From Diphasiastrum complanatum (taxonomy: Eukaryota > Streptophyta > Lycopodiopsida > Lycopodiales > Lycopodiaceae), in NCBI GenBank assembly GCA_029204225.1, contig CM055111.1, positions 13,146,697-13,210,696 of the forward strand: a stretch of 64,000 nt of DNA, given 5' to 3'. Below are positions 12,036-23,559 of this stretch, in pieces. The number at the start of each line of letters is the position of its first letter. The first letter of the stretch is position 1. The position numbers were made by a program, and so were the translations under genes. A model generated the notes under the pieces. That model had not been told where the DNA came from. It did no database searches and was given only the letters and a program-made list of their open reading frames with translations.

Positions 12036-12410
12036 AGTTACAAGCTAAAATTCACTAGCTATGCTAGAAAGCAGGACTTAAGCTAGAAAGCAAGAAGAGA
12101 ATGCTTAAGGAGGCTAAAGAGGAGCAATCATTATCAACTGAATAAAGGAATACAATGCTACCCTACTTATATCCCCTCCCTGAATCAAATGGAGGATTCA
12201 AAAGAAAGGGAGGGAAAACGATTTGGAGGGAAAATAGTGCGCCCTCCCAATAGAAGGACCCCCACTCCAAATCAATGTGACCAACTCCTAAAAATATAAC
12301 CAAATAGGGCCCAAGGCCAGTATATGAATAAAAAGGGCCCTTAGGCCTCCTTATGCATAATAACAATAAAAGAATGGACGCGGCGAATGTAATGAGCCAA
12401 GTCCATAACT
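12036..12410 (-). repeat. Chromovirus 3' LTR, 375 bp, with AG...CT termini
   Basis: In element orientation it begins AGTTATGGAC and ends CTTGTAACT, so the short terminal inverted repeat is AGTTA/TAACT rather than TG/CA. Immediately before it on the minus strand is a purine tract (GCAGGGGAG, 12411-12420). It matches the LTRs at 17349-17637, 21480-21854 and 24347-24710 closely over its whole length. Confidence 0.85.
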
Positions 12411-12627
12411 CTCCCCTGCAGAAAAACAAAGCCCTCCACCGGCTAGCAAGCACAATGACTATCTAAATCAATAATGTAAGCATGCTAAATACTGAAAAAT
12501 CACGAACTAATGGAAATACTGATGGAGAGGACATAAGTCATCACAACAGATACCCCAAAAGCATCATAACTGTGTAAAGCAAGTACTAAGCAAATACGAC
12601 AATAAAGAATAGTCATAGCTAGCCGAA

Positions 12628-14890
12628 TCATGAAATAGAGGGAACATCTACAATGACATCTGTAGTAGAGGAGAGAACTAAAGCCATGAGGGCTCGAGCC
12701 CGATCTGCCAATAATGGTGTATGATAAAACACATCAATAGGCTCCCAAGTGGCTTCCTGAAGAGGAGGACCATCCCACTGTACTAAAAACTGAACCTGCC
12801 TGCGATGTCGACTGTACTGAAGGCGAACCTGATGGATGGCGGCTGGCAAAAAAGGGAACAGCTCTGGCTCTGTAGGAAATGTGATGGCGAGGAGCATCAT
12901 CCTCAATGGCAGCTCGTAACAGGCTAACATGAAAGATATCACAAGCTCGTGTAGAATCAGGCAACTGTAACCGATATGTAACAGGGCTCTGAGGCGATCC
13001 AAGATACAGTAGGGCCCATAATAGCGTGGTGCAAGCTTCTCAGTAGAAGCGTGACCCTGAACAAAGTGATGACGTGCAAAGCGTAACCGGAGGTAAACCA
13101 TATCACCAACCTGACACTCAACATGACGGCGATGACGATCAACAGAAGTCTGATAGCGCTGCTGAACATGCTGTAAGTGCGTAGTACCCCTAGCAATAAG
13201 CTCACGAGCACCAGATAAAAAAGAAGCAAATTGGTGTATCTTCAGGAGGAAGAGGCACCCCTGGCAAAAGTGGAGCATACCCATGAGCCAATAAGAAAGG
13301 TGAAACTCCAGTGTTGGTACTAACAGAGCTATTATAGCTATACTCTGCCAAACATAAATGCTGGTCCCAATCCTTCCCGGAAGGAGAAACAAAATGTTGA
13401 AGGTAATCCTCAAGGATCCGATTAAGGACCTCAGTCTGCCCATCAACAGTAGAATGATAAGCAGAACCCATCAGAAGCTATACATCCAAAATACGCATAA
13501 GCTCTGTCCAAAACGTAGATGTAGACTTACTATCCCGATCAGATAGGATAGTACGTGGCATACCATGCAGGCGAAAAATATCTGATAGAAAAAGACGTGT
13601 GCACTGCTCAGCTGTAATAGTACTGCGGACCGGTATAAAGTTGCATGTTTCGAGAACCGATCTACCACCACCATACAAGAGTCATGACCACGGCAGGTAT
13701 GAGGAAGACCAAGGATAAAGTCCATAGAAATATCTGTCCATTGGCGATGAGGAATGGGCCAACTCTGGAGCAAACCAGCGGATTTAGCACGGGAGTATTT
13801 ATTACGAGCACAAAAAGGACAATCACGAATAAGATGGGCTAGCTCAGACTTCGTGGATGGCCAATAGAAATTGTCTTTAAGACGTGCATAAGACTTTTGA
13901 AAACCAAAATGGCCACCAATAGGGGAAGCACGAGCATCAGAAAACAACTGAGGACGAATGGAAAGAGAACTGGGAATACATAAAGCACCATAGTGGTATA
14001 AACGATCATCAACAATAGTATAAACTTGGAACTTCCGAGAGGACGAAAGGGGACAAGTATGATAAACATCAAAAAAGTCAGAACAAGACAAATATGCGGC
14101 TGGTAAATCATCAAAACAAGAAGGAACTGAAGCAACAATACTATGTAACAATGCAAGAAGACGAGATAAAGCATCAGCGGCCGTGTTTGCCTTGCCTGGA
14201 CGATACAAAATATCAAAATGAAAAGACTGTAAAAATTGTAACCAACGATATTGACGATCACTAAGATCACGCTGAGAAAAAAGATAACGAAGAGACTGAT
14301 GATCAATAATAATATCAAAGGGAACACGATACAAATAATGACGCCATTTCTTAAGAGCATGGATGACAGCAAGTAGCTCTTTTTCATGTACAGAGTAACG
14401 TTGCTCATAAGAACGCAAACAACGAGACTCATAAGCAATAACACACTCGGACTGACGGAGAAGAGCGCCTAAACCAATAGCACTAGCATCAGTCTCAACA
14501 ATAAATGATCAAACTGGGGAAGACACATAACAGTAGCAGAAACAATGGCATGACGTAAAGCATCAAAAGCAATTTGACACTCAGAAGTCCAAACAAAGGC
14601 ATGAGACTTCTTTAGTAACGAATGAAGCAAAGCAGCCACAGTGGCAAAATACTTAACAGGACGACGAAGATGGGTTGCCATACCTAAAAACATACGAACA
14701 GAATGAACATCGGTTGGGACAAGCGAATTCTGAATAGCCTGAACTTTCCGAGGATCAAGACGAATACGTCCACCACAAACAAGAAAACCCAAAAATTCGA
14801 TTTCAACCACAGCAAAAGAACATTTGGACAATTTGGCCAACAGTTGATGCTTAATAAGTAATTCAAACACATAAATCTGCCTGTCCAGAG
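12628..14890 (-). pseudogene. Chromovirus pol remnant: RT thumb, RNase H, integrase, chromodomain
   Basis: Reading leftwards: RT thumb and connection (AKLSKCSF, then GRIRLDPRKVQAIQ) from about 14880; RNase H with ETDASAIG and HEKELLAV after a frameshift near 14480; integrase H2C2 finger (HFGFQKSYARLKDNFYW then CPFCARNK, about 13920-13800); core with MDFILGLP, LSDRD and the GQTEVLNRILED region; then a C-terminal chromodomain (QFLVQWDG then ATWEP, about 12830-12727). It ends at a stop at 12628. There are frameshifts near 13650 and in the integrase tail, and a TAG after RILDV (about 13480), where the sister copy has CAG. The palm with the YxDD motif is missing. Not functional. Confidence 0.85.
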
Positions 14891-14892
14891 AA

Positions 14893-16395
14893 GTCACCAA
14901 TGCTATAGTCCAAGCCCTGAAACATCTGAGAGCTGATAAAAGTATGTGAGCTAGCAACCTCGACACTGAGAGACTGTGTAGCAGAAATAGGTGTAGCACG
15001 AATCCTGGTGGAAATGTAACTGCTAATAAATGAGTGTGTATTGCCCGTATCCACCAAAGCAATATACTCTCGTCGCAAAATGCGAACACGTAACCGAATA
15101 GAACGAGGACCAGGACGCCCAGCCCAAGTAGCATAAGCAAGCTGCGCATGGCAAGCGGTAGAAGCAGGATCATCAGGAAGCGGGTCAGCCGACTCATCAA
15201 CAGAATGTGGGTCAGCAGTCTCAAGAATCTGGATATAAACATCAGAATCATCAGGAGGAAGAGCCTCATGGTAAAAAACAGCGGTAGGAGGACCAGGAGA
15301 CTGTCGGCAATCACGAGCGAGATGATCTGGACTCTTACAGCGATAACAGAGGCACTTCTGCTGAATCTCAGCGAACTCTGCGGCTGAATAACGGCGAACA
15401 AAGGCAGGGCGAGGTGTAGAAGGCTGAGGGGGAACGGCAGTAGAGGAATCCAAAGTAGGAGAAGCAGTGGAAAGAGGGCGAGAAAAACGAGAAGAACTGG
15501 ACAACTCAGGATACTTATGCTGCAGGGTAGTAGCCAGGGAGATAGCATCTGAGAGAGTAGGAGGCCGAAAAGAGGAAACATCATATCGTAAGGAGCCTCT
15601 AAGACCAGCAATAAAACGTGAAATAAGCTCTGTAGGATGAAGATTAGTAGAAAGGTAAGAAAGCTCAGCAAACTGATCAATATAAGCAGTCAAATGACTA
15701 GTATGGCAAAGGCTACGAAACAGATCACGTTGGCGAACCAACCATTGTGGGTCAATCATAGCCATACGAAGATCATGCCAAAAAGTAGGCCATATACGTA
15801 ATCCCTCACGAGTAGGCTCAGAGCGATAGACACGCCACCAAGTCTGAGCTCGACCATCTAAATGTAACGCAGCCAACTGCACTTTCTGGGTTTCAGTCTT
15901 GGGATACATAAGAAAATAGGTTTCTAACTTAGAGAACCAATTTTCCAAGATATTCCCATCAGATGAACCAGAATAAATAGTAAGCTGGATGCGATCACGA
16001 AAATCACAAGCAAAATGAGGCCCAGGATTACTTGAAAAAGTAGAAGACGGAAATCCTGGTGGTGCGGAGGGAAATCCAGGTGGTGGTACAGAAGACCCGA
16101 AAGGAGACCCATAAGAACTAGCACTATATGAAGGGAGACCGAACGTACTACCAAAAGCACCTCCTGAAGATGGAGATGGAGCAGGAGGAGGCGTACTCAA
16201 AATAGGAAATAAAGGTGCTTTACAAGGACGATGAAGAATGTCTGGGGGGGTGGTATCCCCTCGTGGTAGGATAGTCTCAAGGCTAGAAAGAATACGACCA
16301 ATACGACTCTCAAGATGATCCATGCGGGAATCAATATGTGTAAAACGATCATCTAAAGAGCTCTGCGGAGGGTCTTCTAATGAAGATGTCGCCAT
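14893..16395 (-). pseudogene. Chromovirus gag-protease ORF
   Basis: Open frame starting at the likely ATG at 16395 (MATSSLEDPPQSS); the frame is open further upstream but without gag-like sequence. Gag: coiled-coil-like N-terminus, Pro/Ser/Gly-rich linker, then the retrotransposon gag core (ENWFSKLETYF, WWRVYRSE, FIAGLRGSLR). Zinc knuckle CYRCKSPDHLARDC is at about 15350-15310. Aspartic protease ALVDTGNTHSFIS is at about 15070-15030. Just after the protease the frame runs into the reverse-transcriptase thumb in another frame, which marks an internal deletion of most of the RT domain near 14880-14900. Gag and protease themselves are not visibly interrupted. Confidence 0.85.
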
Positions 16396-16739
16396 AGAGA
16401 CTAAGGAAGAGACAAAAACTTGAGGGAGAGGACGTTTGTCGTCACCCCAACTTAGTCTAACTTCCAAAATCACCAAAAATGGCACGTAAACAGTCAATCA
16501 AGATGGATAATAATCAGAAAATGAGGGGCTGAGAAAGTAGAAGGTTTCTAACAAAATGGAAAAATGGAAAGAGGAGGGGTGTGAGGCAACAAATATGAAC
16601 AGGAATAGGGGGCTGGAAAGAGCAGTATATGAGCAGAAAAGACAACAAGTAGGTGCAAAAATGAAGTGCAAAAAGGGCGCAAGCAATACCTGGGTGGGTG
16701 CTGATCCGTCATTCACTCGGTAGTGCCAACAAAGAGAGG

Positions 16740-17348
16740 TAAAAGCTGAAGATAATAGGGCACTGGGCAGCAACTACCAAGATCCACAATATGCTGAAGA
16801 ATAGGCTGATAAAAGGTGCTGAAGTAAGGTGCCGAACAGCCTCCAATCAATAGCCGAAATGGACAGCAAGTCCGTGAAAAGAACAGTTGAAAATGAAACG
16901 GTAGTAGAGCGCTAAACAATAGCTACCAAATCTGCAAAAACAATGAAAATCTGCCGAAAAAATCGACGAAAGTGATGGGTTACCGCTAAATATGAGATGG
17001 TAATAGGGCGCTGGACAGCCTCCAATCAATATAAAAAATGGACAACAAATCGGTGAAGAAAAGTGCCGAAAATGATGAGGTAGTAGGGCGTTGGGCAATA
17101 GCTACCAAATCTGCAAAAACAATGAAAATCTGCCCAAAAAATCGACGAAAGTGATGGGTTAGCAGGGCGCTGGACAGCCTCCACCAAAACTGCAAAAAAT
17201 GATGAAGAAATCGTCGAAAGTGATGGGCAGTAGGGCGTTGGACAGCCACCACCAATCTACAAAAATGACGGAGAAAAATCGATGAAAGTGATGGGTGGTA
17301 GGGCGTTGGACAGCCTCCACCAATCTGCAGGAAAGTGCTCTGATACCA
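16740..17348 (-). other. Chromovirus leader with tandem repeats and initiator-Met primer-binding site
   Basis: Between gag and the 5' LTR, segments of roughly 80-120 bases containing GGGCGCTGGACAGCCTCCA and AATCGACGAAAGTGATGGG recur six or seven times with variation. The primer-binding site is 17337-17348 (TGGTATCAGAGC on the minus strand, complementary to plant initiator tRNA-Met) and directly abuts the LTR. The same leader repeats occur in the copy at 23560-24346. Confidence 0.8.
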
Positions 17349-17637
17349 AGTTACAAGCTAACATTCACTAGCTATGCTAGAAAGCAGGACTTAAGCTAGA
17401 AAGTAGGAAGAGAATGCTTAAGGAGGCTAAAGAGGAGCAATCATCATCAACTGAATAAAGGAATACAATGCTGCCCTACTTATACCCTCTCCTTGAATCA
17501 AATGGAGGATTCAAAAAAAGGGAGGGAAAAGGATTTGGAGGGAAAATAGTGCACCCTCCCAATAGGAGGACCCCCACTCCAAATCAATGTGACCAACTCC
17601 TAAAAATATAACCAAATAGGGCCCAAGGCCAGTATAT

Positions 17638-18063
17638 CTTAGTGTGAATTTCCATGGATACAACTGACCAGTGAGTTCCCTGGTCATATTCCCGAGCACG
17701 TTCCCAACAAGAGCAGGCTGCCAATGCATGGCACGTCTAGAAAGCCACATTCCCTCACGATGAAACATGGGGCTATGGCGCGCGCACACACACAAATACA
17801 TAACATCTTTTCATTCAAAAAAGGCTATATTATATGCCACAAAGGCAACATATTTATTTGAAATGTATATGCAAAAACTTTTCTACATTAGTGAGTTCTT
17901 TGAAATTGCACATAACTGAAATCTTTAAATGATTTCTAGAGAAATATTGTCCAAATTCTTAATGCAGCTGCAGATCACATACAGACTATAGTTATAACTG
18001 ATACAAAACTACGCACAATCAGGTAACAATAAAATTCACAAGATTTCAAGAACATGGACTTAC
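17638..18063. other. Intron sequence without recognised feature
   Basis: Short unique stretch between the truncated chromovirus LTR and PELP1 exon 8; it contains a (GC/AC)-rich run near 17780 only. Confidence 0.5.
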
Positions 18064-18245
18064 AGGCACTGGATATGGCTTAACCAGAAGAAAATGACAG
18101 CAATGGACCAATGAAGAAACTCGAGGAACCAGCTGCTGCCAAAACCTCTTGGTTACTTGAACTGATGCAGTTGATGTGATTGCAAAACCACCTAAAGGCC
18201 AAGGTGGTTCCTGATTTCTTACCAATAATATCTCAGGTGTTTTAG
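18064..18245 (-). CDS. PELP1: PELP1/RIX1-like gene, exon 8
   Basis: 182 bases (2 plus 60 codons). The acceptor is GGAAG at 18246-18250 and the donor GTAAGT starts at 18063. It encodes PPWPLGGF, then LVPRVSSLVHCCHFLLVKPYPVPV, like the plant PELP1 segment of a PLGG turn followed by a Val-Ser-x-Leu helix, CC and a Tyr-Pro stretch. It joins exon 7 in phase (1+2) across a 167-base intron and exon 9 in phase 0. Confidence 0.88.
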
Positions 18246-18412
18246 CTTCCAAAAATAACAAGAACCAAAGATACAGATGTCAGTGACTATGCAACACTAT
18301 AAGTCACACTTAAGTGAGTTTCCAAACCAAAAACACATATACATTCCAATGTTTAGTAAAGTACAACAAAACTTAGACGTGCTGGAAAACTTTAGAGATC
18401 ACATGTACTTAC

Positions 18413-18542
18413 GGTCCTCCATTCCAACAAATGCATCATCCAGCTCAGTGTTGATGGCAGTCAAAATCTGACGAATCATTGAACTCCAAGCTGAGGCCTC
18501 CCCATGAGCCCTCGGTAAAAGTGCAAGGGAGAGTGCACATTT
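18413..18542 (-). CDS. PELP1: PELP1/RIX1-like gene, exon 7
   Basis: 130 bases (43 codons plus 1). Acceptor TTTTTTCAG; donor GTAAGT at 18412. Encodes CALSLALLPRAHGEASAWSS and then MIRQILTAINTELDDAFVGME. This corresponds to the strongly conserved LALLPK-x-x-GDE-x-W-S-x-MMQ-x-I-L-x-S-I-N-x-x-L block of plant PELP1, one of the best diagnostic exons here. Confidence 0.92.
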
Positions 18543-18658
18543 CTGAAAAAAATAAAGCTTCCCAAAGTCAACTATATCCTCCCTTGCCTAGAGTAGAAAA
18601 ATGTTATCAATAAGACATAGAAAAGCAACAATCTGTATTCACGACACCCTTGATGGTA

Positions 18659-19560
18659 AAAGGTTTCACGTTCCGGAACGTAGATTTCCAATCACATTCC
18701 AAAGCGCTCGTTCCGGAAATTTTTGGAACGTTCTGTTCCGGAACGCTTTTTTATTTTTCCCCCAGTTTTTTTAGAAAATGTTTTAGGTGTCTTACAAAAA
18801 GAAAAGGAAACACATTTGAATACCTTGTATCAGGTAATATTCTAAGCACTGAATTTCTAAACATTCACCAGAAAACTTGAATTGAGACTCCATTTGATTT
18901 GAACAAGATTCAAACATTTCAAATTGAGTAGATTTTTCCCAAAAAATTAGTTTCTAAGATTTGTTGGAGCATGGTTTTTAAGGCTTTCCGGAATCAAGAT
19001 GTAAGAACATATTAAAAACTTTAATTTTACTGACTGCACTATATAGATGTGCAGAAGCAAGAAATAGTGATAGAGTGACTAATATCCTAATCACTTGTAA
19101 CATACAATTACACAAATTTTCAGCAACCCTATTGACTGTGCACAAATTTTAGCAAACTGGTGACATTCATGAGCTAGATTTCCAAAACAGATTCATACTT
19201 TTAGCAAATTTTTCAATATAATTGGGATCAATTCCAAGAGCTTTGAATTGCCATTCTTCGTGAGTATGCTTGAGCATCCATCTCTTCTAGGAGAAACTAG
19301 TGAATGATGACATTGCCAACATATTTAGTCATATTTAGAATATATGGTCTAGGTTTTAATGATTAATCTGATTCTTTCATGGACATAGTTCACAAAGCAG
19401 CACCATAATTGTAAGAGGGAATCGTGCATAAGAATACCATGCATTTAGACAATGCAGGTAGTGGAGTTTTTTTTTCCCCAGGTTCCGACATTCCAGAGTG
19501 CTGTTTTCCAAAACCCTATGCCTCAGGAACGCCGTTCCGACGCAACTTAACGCTTTCTTG
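18659..19560. mobile_element. Putative non-autonomous DNA element with GTTCCGGAAC palindromes at both ends
   Basis: GTTCCGGAAC-type words (CGTTCCGGAACG, TTCCGGAA, GGAACGTTC) cluster at 18665-18755. Weaker versions (GGTTCCGACATTCC, GGAACGCCGTTCC) occur at 19480-19550, with about 700 bases of AT-rich non-coding core between. The plan matches the GTTTCGAAAC element at 9058-9370, with a different word. Located in PELP1 intron 6. Borders are approximate; no target duplication recognised. Confidence 0.45.
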
Positions 19561-20233
19561 CAACCCGTGTAAGCCTTTTATATTTCAGCAAGCTTAAATG
19601 TAATGCTATAGAATCCTTGTTAAAGAATGGACAAAGGGAAAGCTAAGATATTTTGTAATTTGTACTATCCCCAGGGATGCCGCATTATTTAGTGATTCAT
19701 GTATTTCCTTTTTTTATTATAGCCATCTAACAAAATATGAGGCAAAGTCAGTTGGCTAAGTAAAACTCAGCGCAGCAGAAATGGCTGGGTTCTATGGGTC
19801 CAAGTTATACCATGACACGATAATGTGTGCATGCTAATGCAAGTTGCTAGCTATCAAAAACCTGATACTTCTGATCCTAAATAAGAGAGCAGAAGAGATA
19901 CAAAATCATTTCATCAGAAAGCTGAAATTAATGTCCATCACAAGGTTTGCTGTTTCTTTACATGAAAAACAGTAATTATGGTTGGAGCTATATTAGTTAT
20001 CTGACCCTTTGCATACTTGCTGTCTTCGTATTTAAGGCAAGGCCAAGAAACATCATTTGCTTGGTCTTGAATTAAAGCAAGGATAAAATGTAGTTACCAT
20101 GCTAGAAGCAAAATGTTCATTGGTAAAGCGAAGGGGAGAAAGTAAAAAAGCATTCCTAGATTTCTTCATGAAATTGATTGAATTCCTATCTTGGCTGTAC
20201 CAAAACTTATTCTGATTTGAAGTCAGGAACCAC
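19561..20233. other. Intron 6 sequence without recognised feature
   Basis: No coding or repeat signal recognised between the palindrome element and exon 6. Confidence 0.5.
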
Positions 20234-20293
20234 CTGTGAAAGCTTGGAATTGCACTCGACATCCATAAGTTGAGCAACAAGTAAACCCTCTAC
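20234..20293 (-). CDS. PELP1: PELP1/RIX1-like gene, exon 6
   Basis: 60 bases, 20 codons, phase 0 at both ends. Acceptor ATTTGCAG; donor GTGGTT at 20233. Encodes VEGLLVAQLMDVECNSKLSQ, which aligns with the plant PELP1 segment VEAAI-x-SKI-x-SAK-x-S-x-x-x-L-K-K. Short, but fixed by its position and phase between exons 5 and 7. Confidence 0.8.
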
Positions 20294-20958
20294 CTGCAAA
20301 TATTCACAAGCACAATATAGCAACTTCTGTTGATACAACTCCAAAAAATAAGGCACTTGGAATCAGCTGTGCTTAAGGCTGCTTCTTGACCCTGATTCAA
20401 ATTTCAAATCCTCCCTCCCTCCACCTGGCAGACACAAGAACTAATACACAAAGATCCACAAAACATCAGAGACATGAAATTAATGTGATGCGTGATTGAT
20501 GTGATGTGACATGGAATTGATGTCATGAGACTAAATCTCCATTCGATGTTTAGGATAAGAAGAACGCCAAGAGAAATAGCTGGTAGTCAAGCACAATAAA
20601 TCTTCTGCTTGAAGAAAAATTCATAGCAAACACCAGCTGAAAGTAGCTTGCACAAAAATTTCAAACAAGTAATATGCCATTCTCAACAATATGGAGAGGG
20701 GCCAGAAAATGTCTACAATGCATAGCACAAACAAAATATTGTTGCATCCATACACATGTCTTAAAGGCCGACAGTAAGTGTGGCTCACATGCAAAACAAA
20801 ATTTCTTACACCTGTTTTCGTAAGTCCGGAAACTTTCATGCTAATGCAAGCACTAAGCAACGAAGAGAACAATCACAAAAGAATGTATTTTGTCATCTTT
20901 TCAGCTTCCCCAGAAGAAATTGTTTCAAGGCACGAGTTGTGAATAAAATAGTACTTAC
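20294..20958. other. PELP1 intron 5 (no inserted element seen)
   Basis: 665 bases, GT-AG. No coding or repeat feature recognised. Confidence 0.6.
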
Positions 20959-21030
20959 CACATTATACTGTTGGCGGAGTGAAGCTGGGAAGGATTTTAA
21001 AACAGCACAAAGCAAGTCAACTGCATCATT
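20959..21030 (-). CDS. PELP1: PELP1/RIX1-like gene, exon 5
   Basis: 72 bases, 24 codons, phase 0. Acceptor GATGTAG; donor GTAAGT at 20958. Encodes DAVDLLCAVLKSFPASLRQQ and then YNV. It corresponds to the EGAVHLLSTI-x-x-x-FP segment of plant PELP1 proteins. Confidence 0.85.
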
Positions 21031-21479
21031 CTACATCACGAGCCAATTGCGTTGGGAAAAAGTTATGAACAAATAAGTAATAAAATAGACAATAAACATG
21101 TTCTGAACTGTTGCAATGGCTAAGATGCTTTGATAATATGATGTGAAATGGGAAAAAGTTGAAAACGGAAGAATTTAGAATAGCTAGTACACTGGACATG
21201 ACACTTTTTACATTGACTACAAGATCTGTTTTGAGTTCTAGAATTTGGGTTTCCTCAGATTGACTAGGTAAATGTTGGTTACATGTCTGTGCATGTTCCA
21301 CTATAAAATTACAGATTGGATAAATCAAATGTTCCATGCACACTTACTCTAAATAGATTTGCAAGAAAGGTCTGAGCCCTACAGTTTCGGCCATAATTTT
21401 TTACAGACATTCCATCTTTGTAAACAATAATAACCAATTGGCTTACTGATGATTTATCCTAATAACCCGACTTGATAGG

Positions 21480-21854
21480 AGTTACAAACTAAGATTCACT
21501 AGCTATGCTAGAAAGCAGGACTTAAGCTAGAAAGCAGGAAGAGAGAATGCTTAAGAAGGCTAAAGAGGAGCAATCATCATCAACTGAATAAAGGAATACA
21601 ATGCTGCCATACTTATACCCTCTCCCTGAATCAAATGGAGGATTCAAAAAAGGGAGGGAAAAGGATTTGGAGAGAGAATAGTGCACCCTCCCATTAGGAG
21701 GACCCCCACTCCAAATCAATGTGACCTAGTCCTAGAAATATAACCAAATAGGGCCCAAGGCCAGTATACGAATAAAAAGGGCCCTTAGACTTGCTTATGC
21801 ATAATAACAATAAAAGAATGGACGCGGCGAATGTAATGAGCCAAGTCCATAACT
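21480..21854 (-). repeat. Chromovirus 3' LTR (copy 2)
   Basis: 375 bp, AGTTA...TAACT ends in element orientation, preceded on the minus strand by the GCAGGGGAG purine tract. Closely matches 12036-12410. Confidence 0.9.
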
Positions 21855-22071
21855 CTCCCCTGCAGAAAAACAAAGCCCTCCACCGGCTAGCAAGCATAAT
21901 GACTATCTAAAACAATAATGTAAGCATGCTAAATACTGAAAAATCACGAACTAATGGAAATACTGATGGAGAGGACATAAGTCGTCACAACAGATACCCC
22001 AAAAGCATCATAACTGTGTAAAGCAAGTACTAAGCAAATACGACAATAAAGAATAGTCATAGCTAGCCGAA

Positions 22072-23520
22072 TCATGAAACAGAGGGAACATCTACAATGA
22101 CATCTGTAGTAGAGGAGAGAACTAAAGCCATGAGGGCTCGAGCCTGATCTGCCAATAATGTTGTATGATAAAACACATCAATAGGCTCCCAAGTGGCCTC
22201 CTCAAGAGGACGACCATCCCACTGTACTAAAAACTGGACCTGCCTGCGACGTCGACTATACTGAAGGCGAACCTGATGGATGGCAATTGGCAAAAAAGGG
22301 AACAGCTCTGGCTCTGTAGGAAATGTAAGATCGTGAGGAGCATCATCCTCAATGGCAGCTCGTAACAAGCTAACATGAAAGATATCACAAGCTCGTGTAG
22401 AATCAGGCAACTGTAACCGGTATGTAACAGGGCTATGGCGATCCAAGATACAATAAGGCCCATAATAGCGTGGTGCAAGCTTCTCAATAGAAGCGTGACC
22501 CTGAACAAAGTGATGACGTGCAAAGCGTAATCGGAGGTAAACCATATCACCAACCTGAAACTCAACATGACGGCGATGACGATCAACAGAAGTTTGATAG
22601 CGCTGCTGAACATGCTGTAAGTGAGTAGTAGCCCTAGCAATAAGCTCACAAGCACCGGATAAAAAAGAAGCAAATTGGTGCATCATCAGGAGGAAGAGGC
22701 ACCCCTGGCAAAAGTGGAGCATACCCATGAGCCAATAAGAAAGGTGAAACTCCAGTGTTGGTACTAACAGAGCTATTATAGCTATACTCTGCCAAACATA
22801 AATGCTGGTCCCAATCCTTCCCGGAAGGAGAAACAAAATGTCGAAGGTAATCCTCAAGGATCCAATTAAGGACCTCAGTCTGTCCATCAGTAGTAGAATG
22901 ATAAGCAGAACCCATCAGAAGCTGTACATCCAAAATACGCATAAGCTCTGTCCAGAACGTAGATGTAGACTTACTATCCCGATCAGATAGGACAGTACGT
23001 GGCATACCATGCAGGCGAAAAATATCTGATAGAAAAAGACGTGCGCACTGCTCAACTGTAATAGTACTGCGGACCGGTAGAAAGTTGCATGTTTCGAGAA
23101 CTGATCTACCGCCACCATACAAGAGTCATGACCACGGCGGGTATGAGGAAGACCAAGGATAAAGTCCATAGAACTATCTGTCCACTGGCGATGAGAAATG
23201 GGCCAACTCTGGAGCAAACTAGCAAACTTAGCACGGGAGTATTTATTACGGGCACAAAAAGGACAATCACGAATAAGATGGGCTAACTCAGACTTCATAG
23301 ATGGCCAATAGAGATTGTCCTTAAGATGTGCATAAGACTTCTGAAAACCAAAATGGCCACCAATAGGGGAAGCATGAGCATCAGACAACAACTGAGGACG
23401 AATGGAAGGAGAACTGGGAATACATAAAGCACCATAGTGGTATAAACGATCATCAACAATAGTATAAACCTGGAACTTCCGAGAGGACGAAAGGGGACGA
23501 GAACGATAAACATCAGAAAA
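22072..23520 (-). pseudogene. Chromovirus integrase with chromodomain (copy 2)
   Basis: Integrase remnant. H2C2 finger (HFGFQKSYAHLKDNLYW then CPFCARNK) at about 23350-23235; core with MDFILGLP, LSDRDSKSTSTFW and GQTEVLNWILEDYL at about 23180-22840; C-terminal GPYC segment and RLQLPDSTRACDIFHVSLLR; chromodomain QFLVQWDG/ATWEP at about 22245-22170. Stop at 22072. Frameshifts near 23110 and 22690 interrupt it. The C-terminal third is less damaged than in copy 1, and the codon that is a stop at about 13480 in copy 1 is CAG here. Confidence 0.85.
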
Positions 23521-23559
23521 GTCAGAATAATGGACAGCAAATGTGCAACGCCAATAAGG

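Larger units (their letters stand above)
12036..17637 (-). mobile_element. Ty3/gypsy chromovirus, internally deleted, 5' LTR truncated
   Basis: LTR retrotransposon in sense with PELP1. Order on the minus strand: partial 5' LTR (17349-17637), primer-binding site, repetitive leader, gag-protease, remnant of reverse transcriptase, RNase H, integrase with chromodomain, polypurine tract, 3' LTR (12036-12410). The LTR borders are set by comparison with the related copy at 21480-24710, whose ends are confirmed by a target duplication. Missing pieces: the distal part of the 5' LTR (match lost after 17637) and the catalytic palm of reverse transcriptase. No target duplication can be expected because the right end is lost. 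Confidence 0.9.

Noticed and set aside
13839-14444. Long minus-strand ORFs rich in Leu, Val and Ile that look like membrane proteins (also at 14469-15680 upstream part and 22227-22673)
   Set aside because: They are out-of-frame readings of the chromovirus pol and gag; the hydrophobic composition is a frame artefact.
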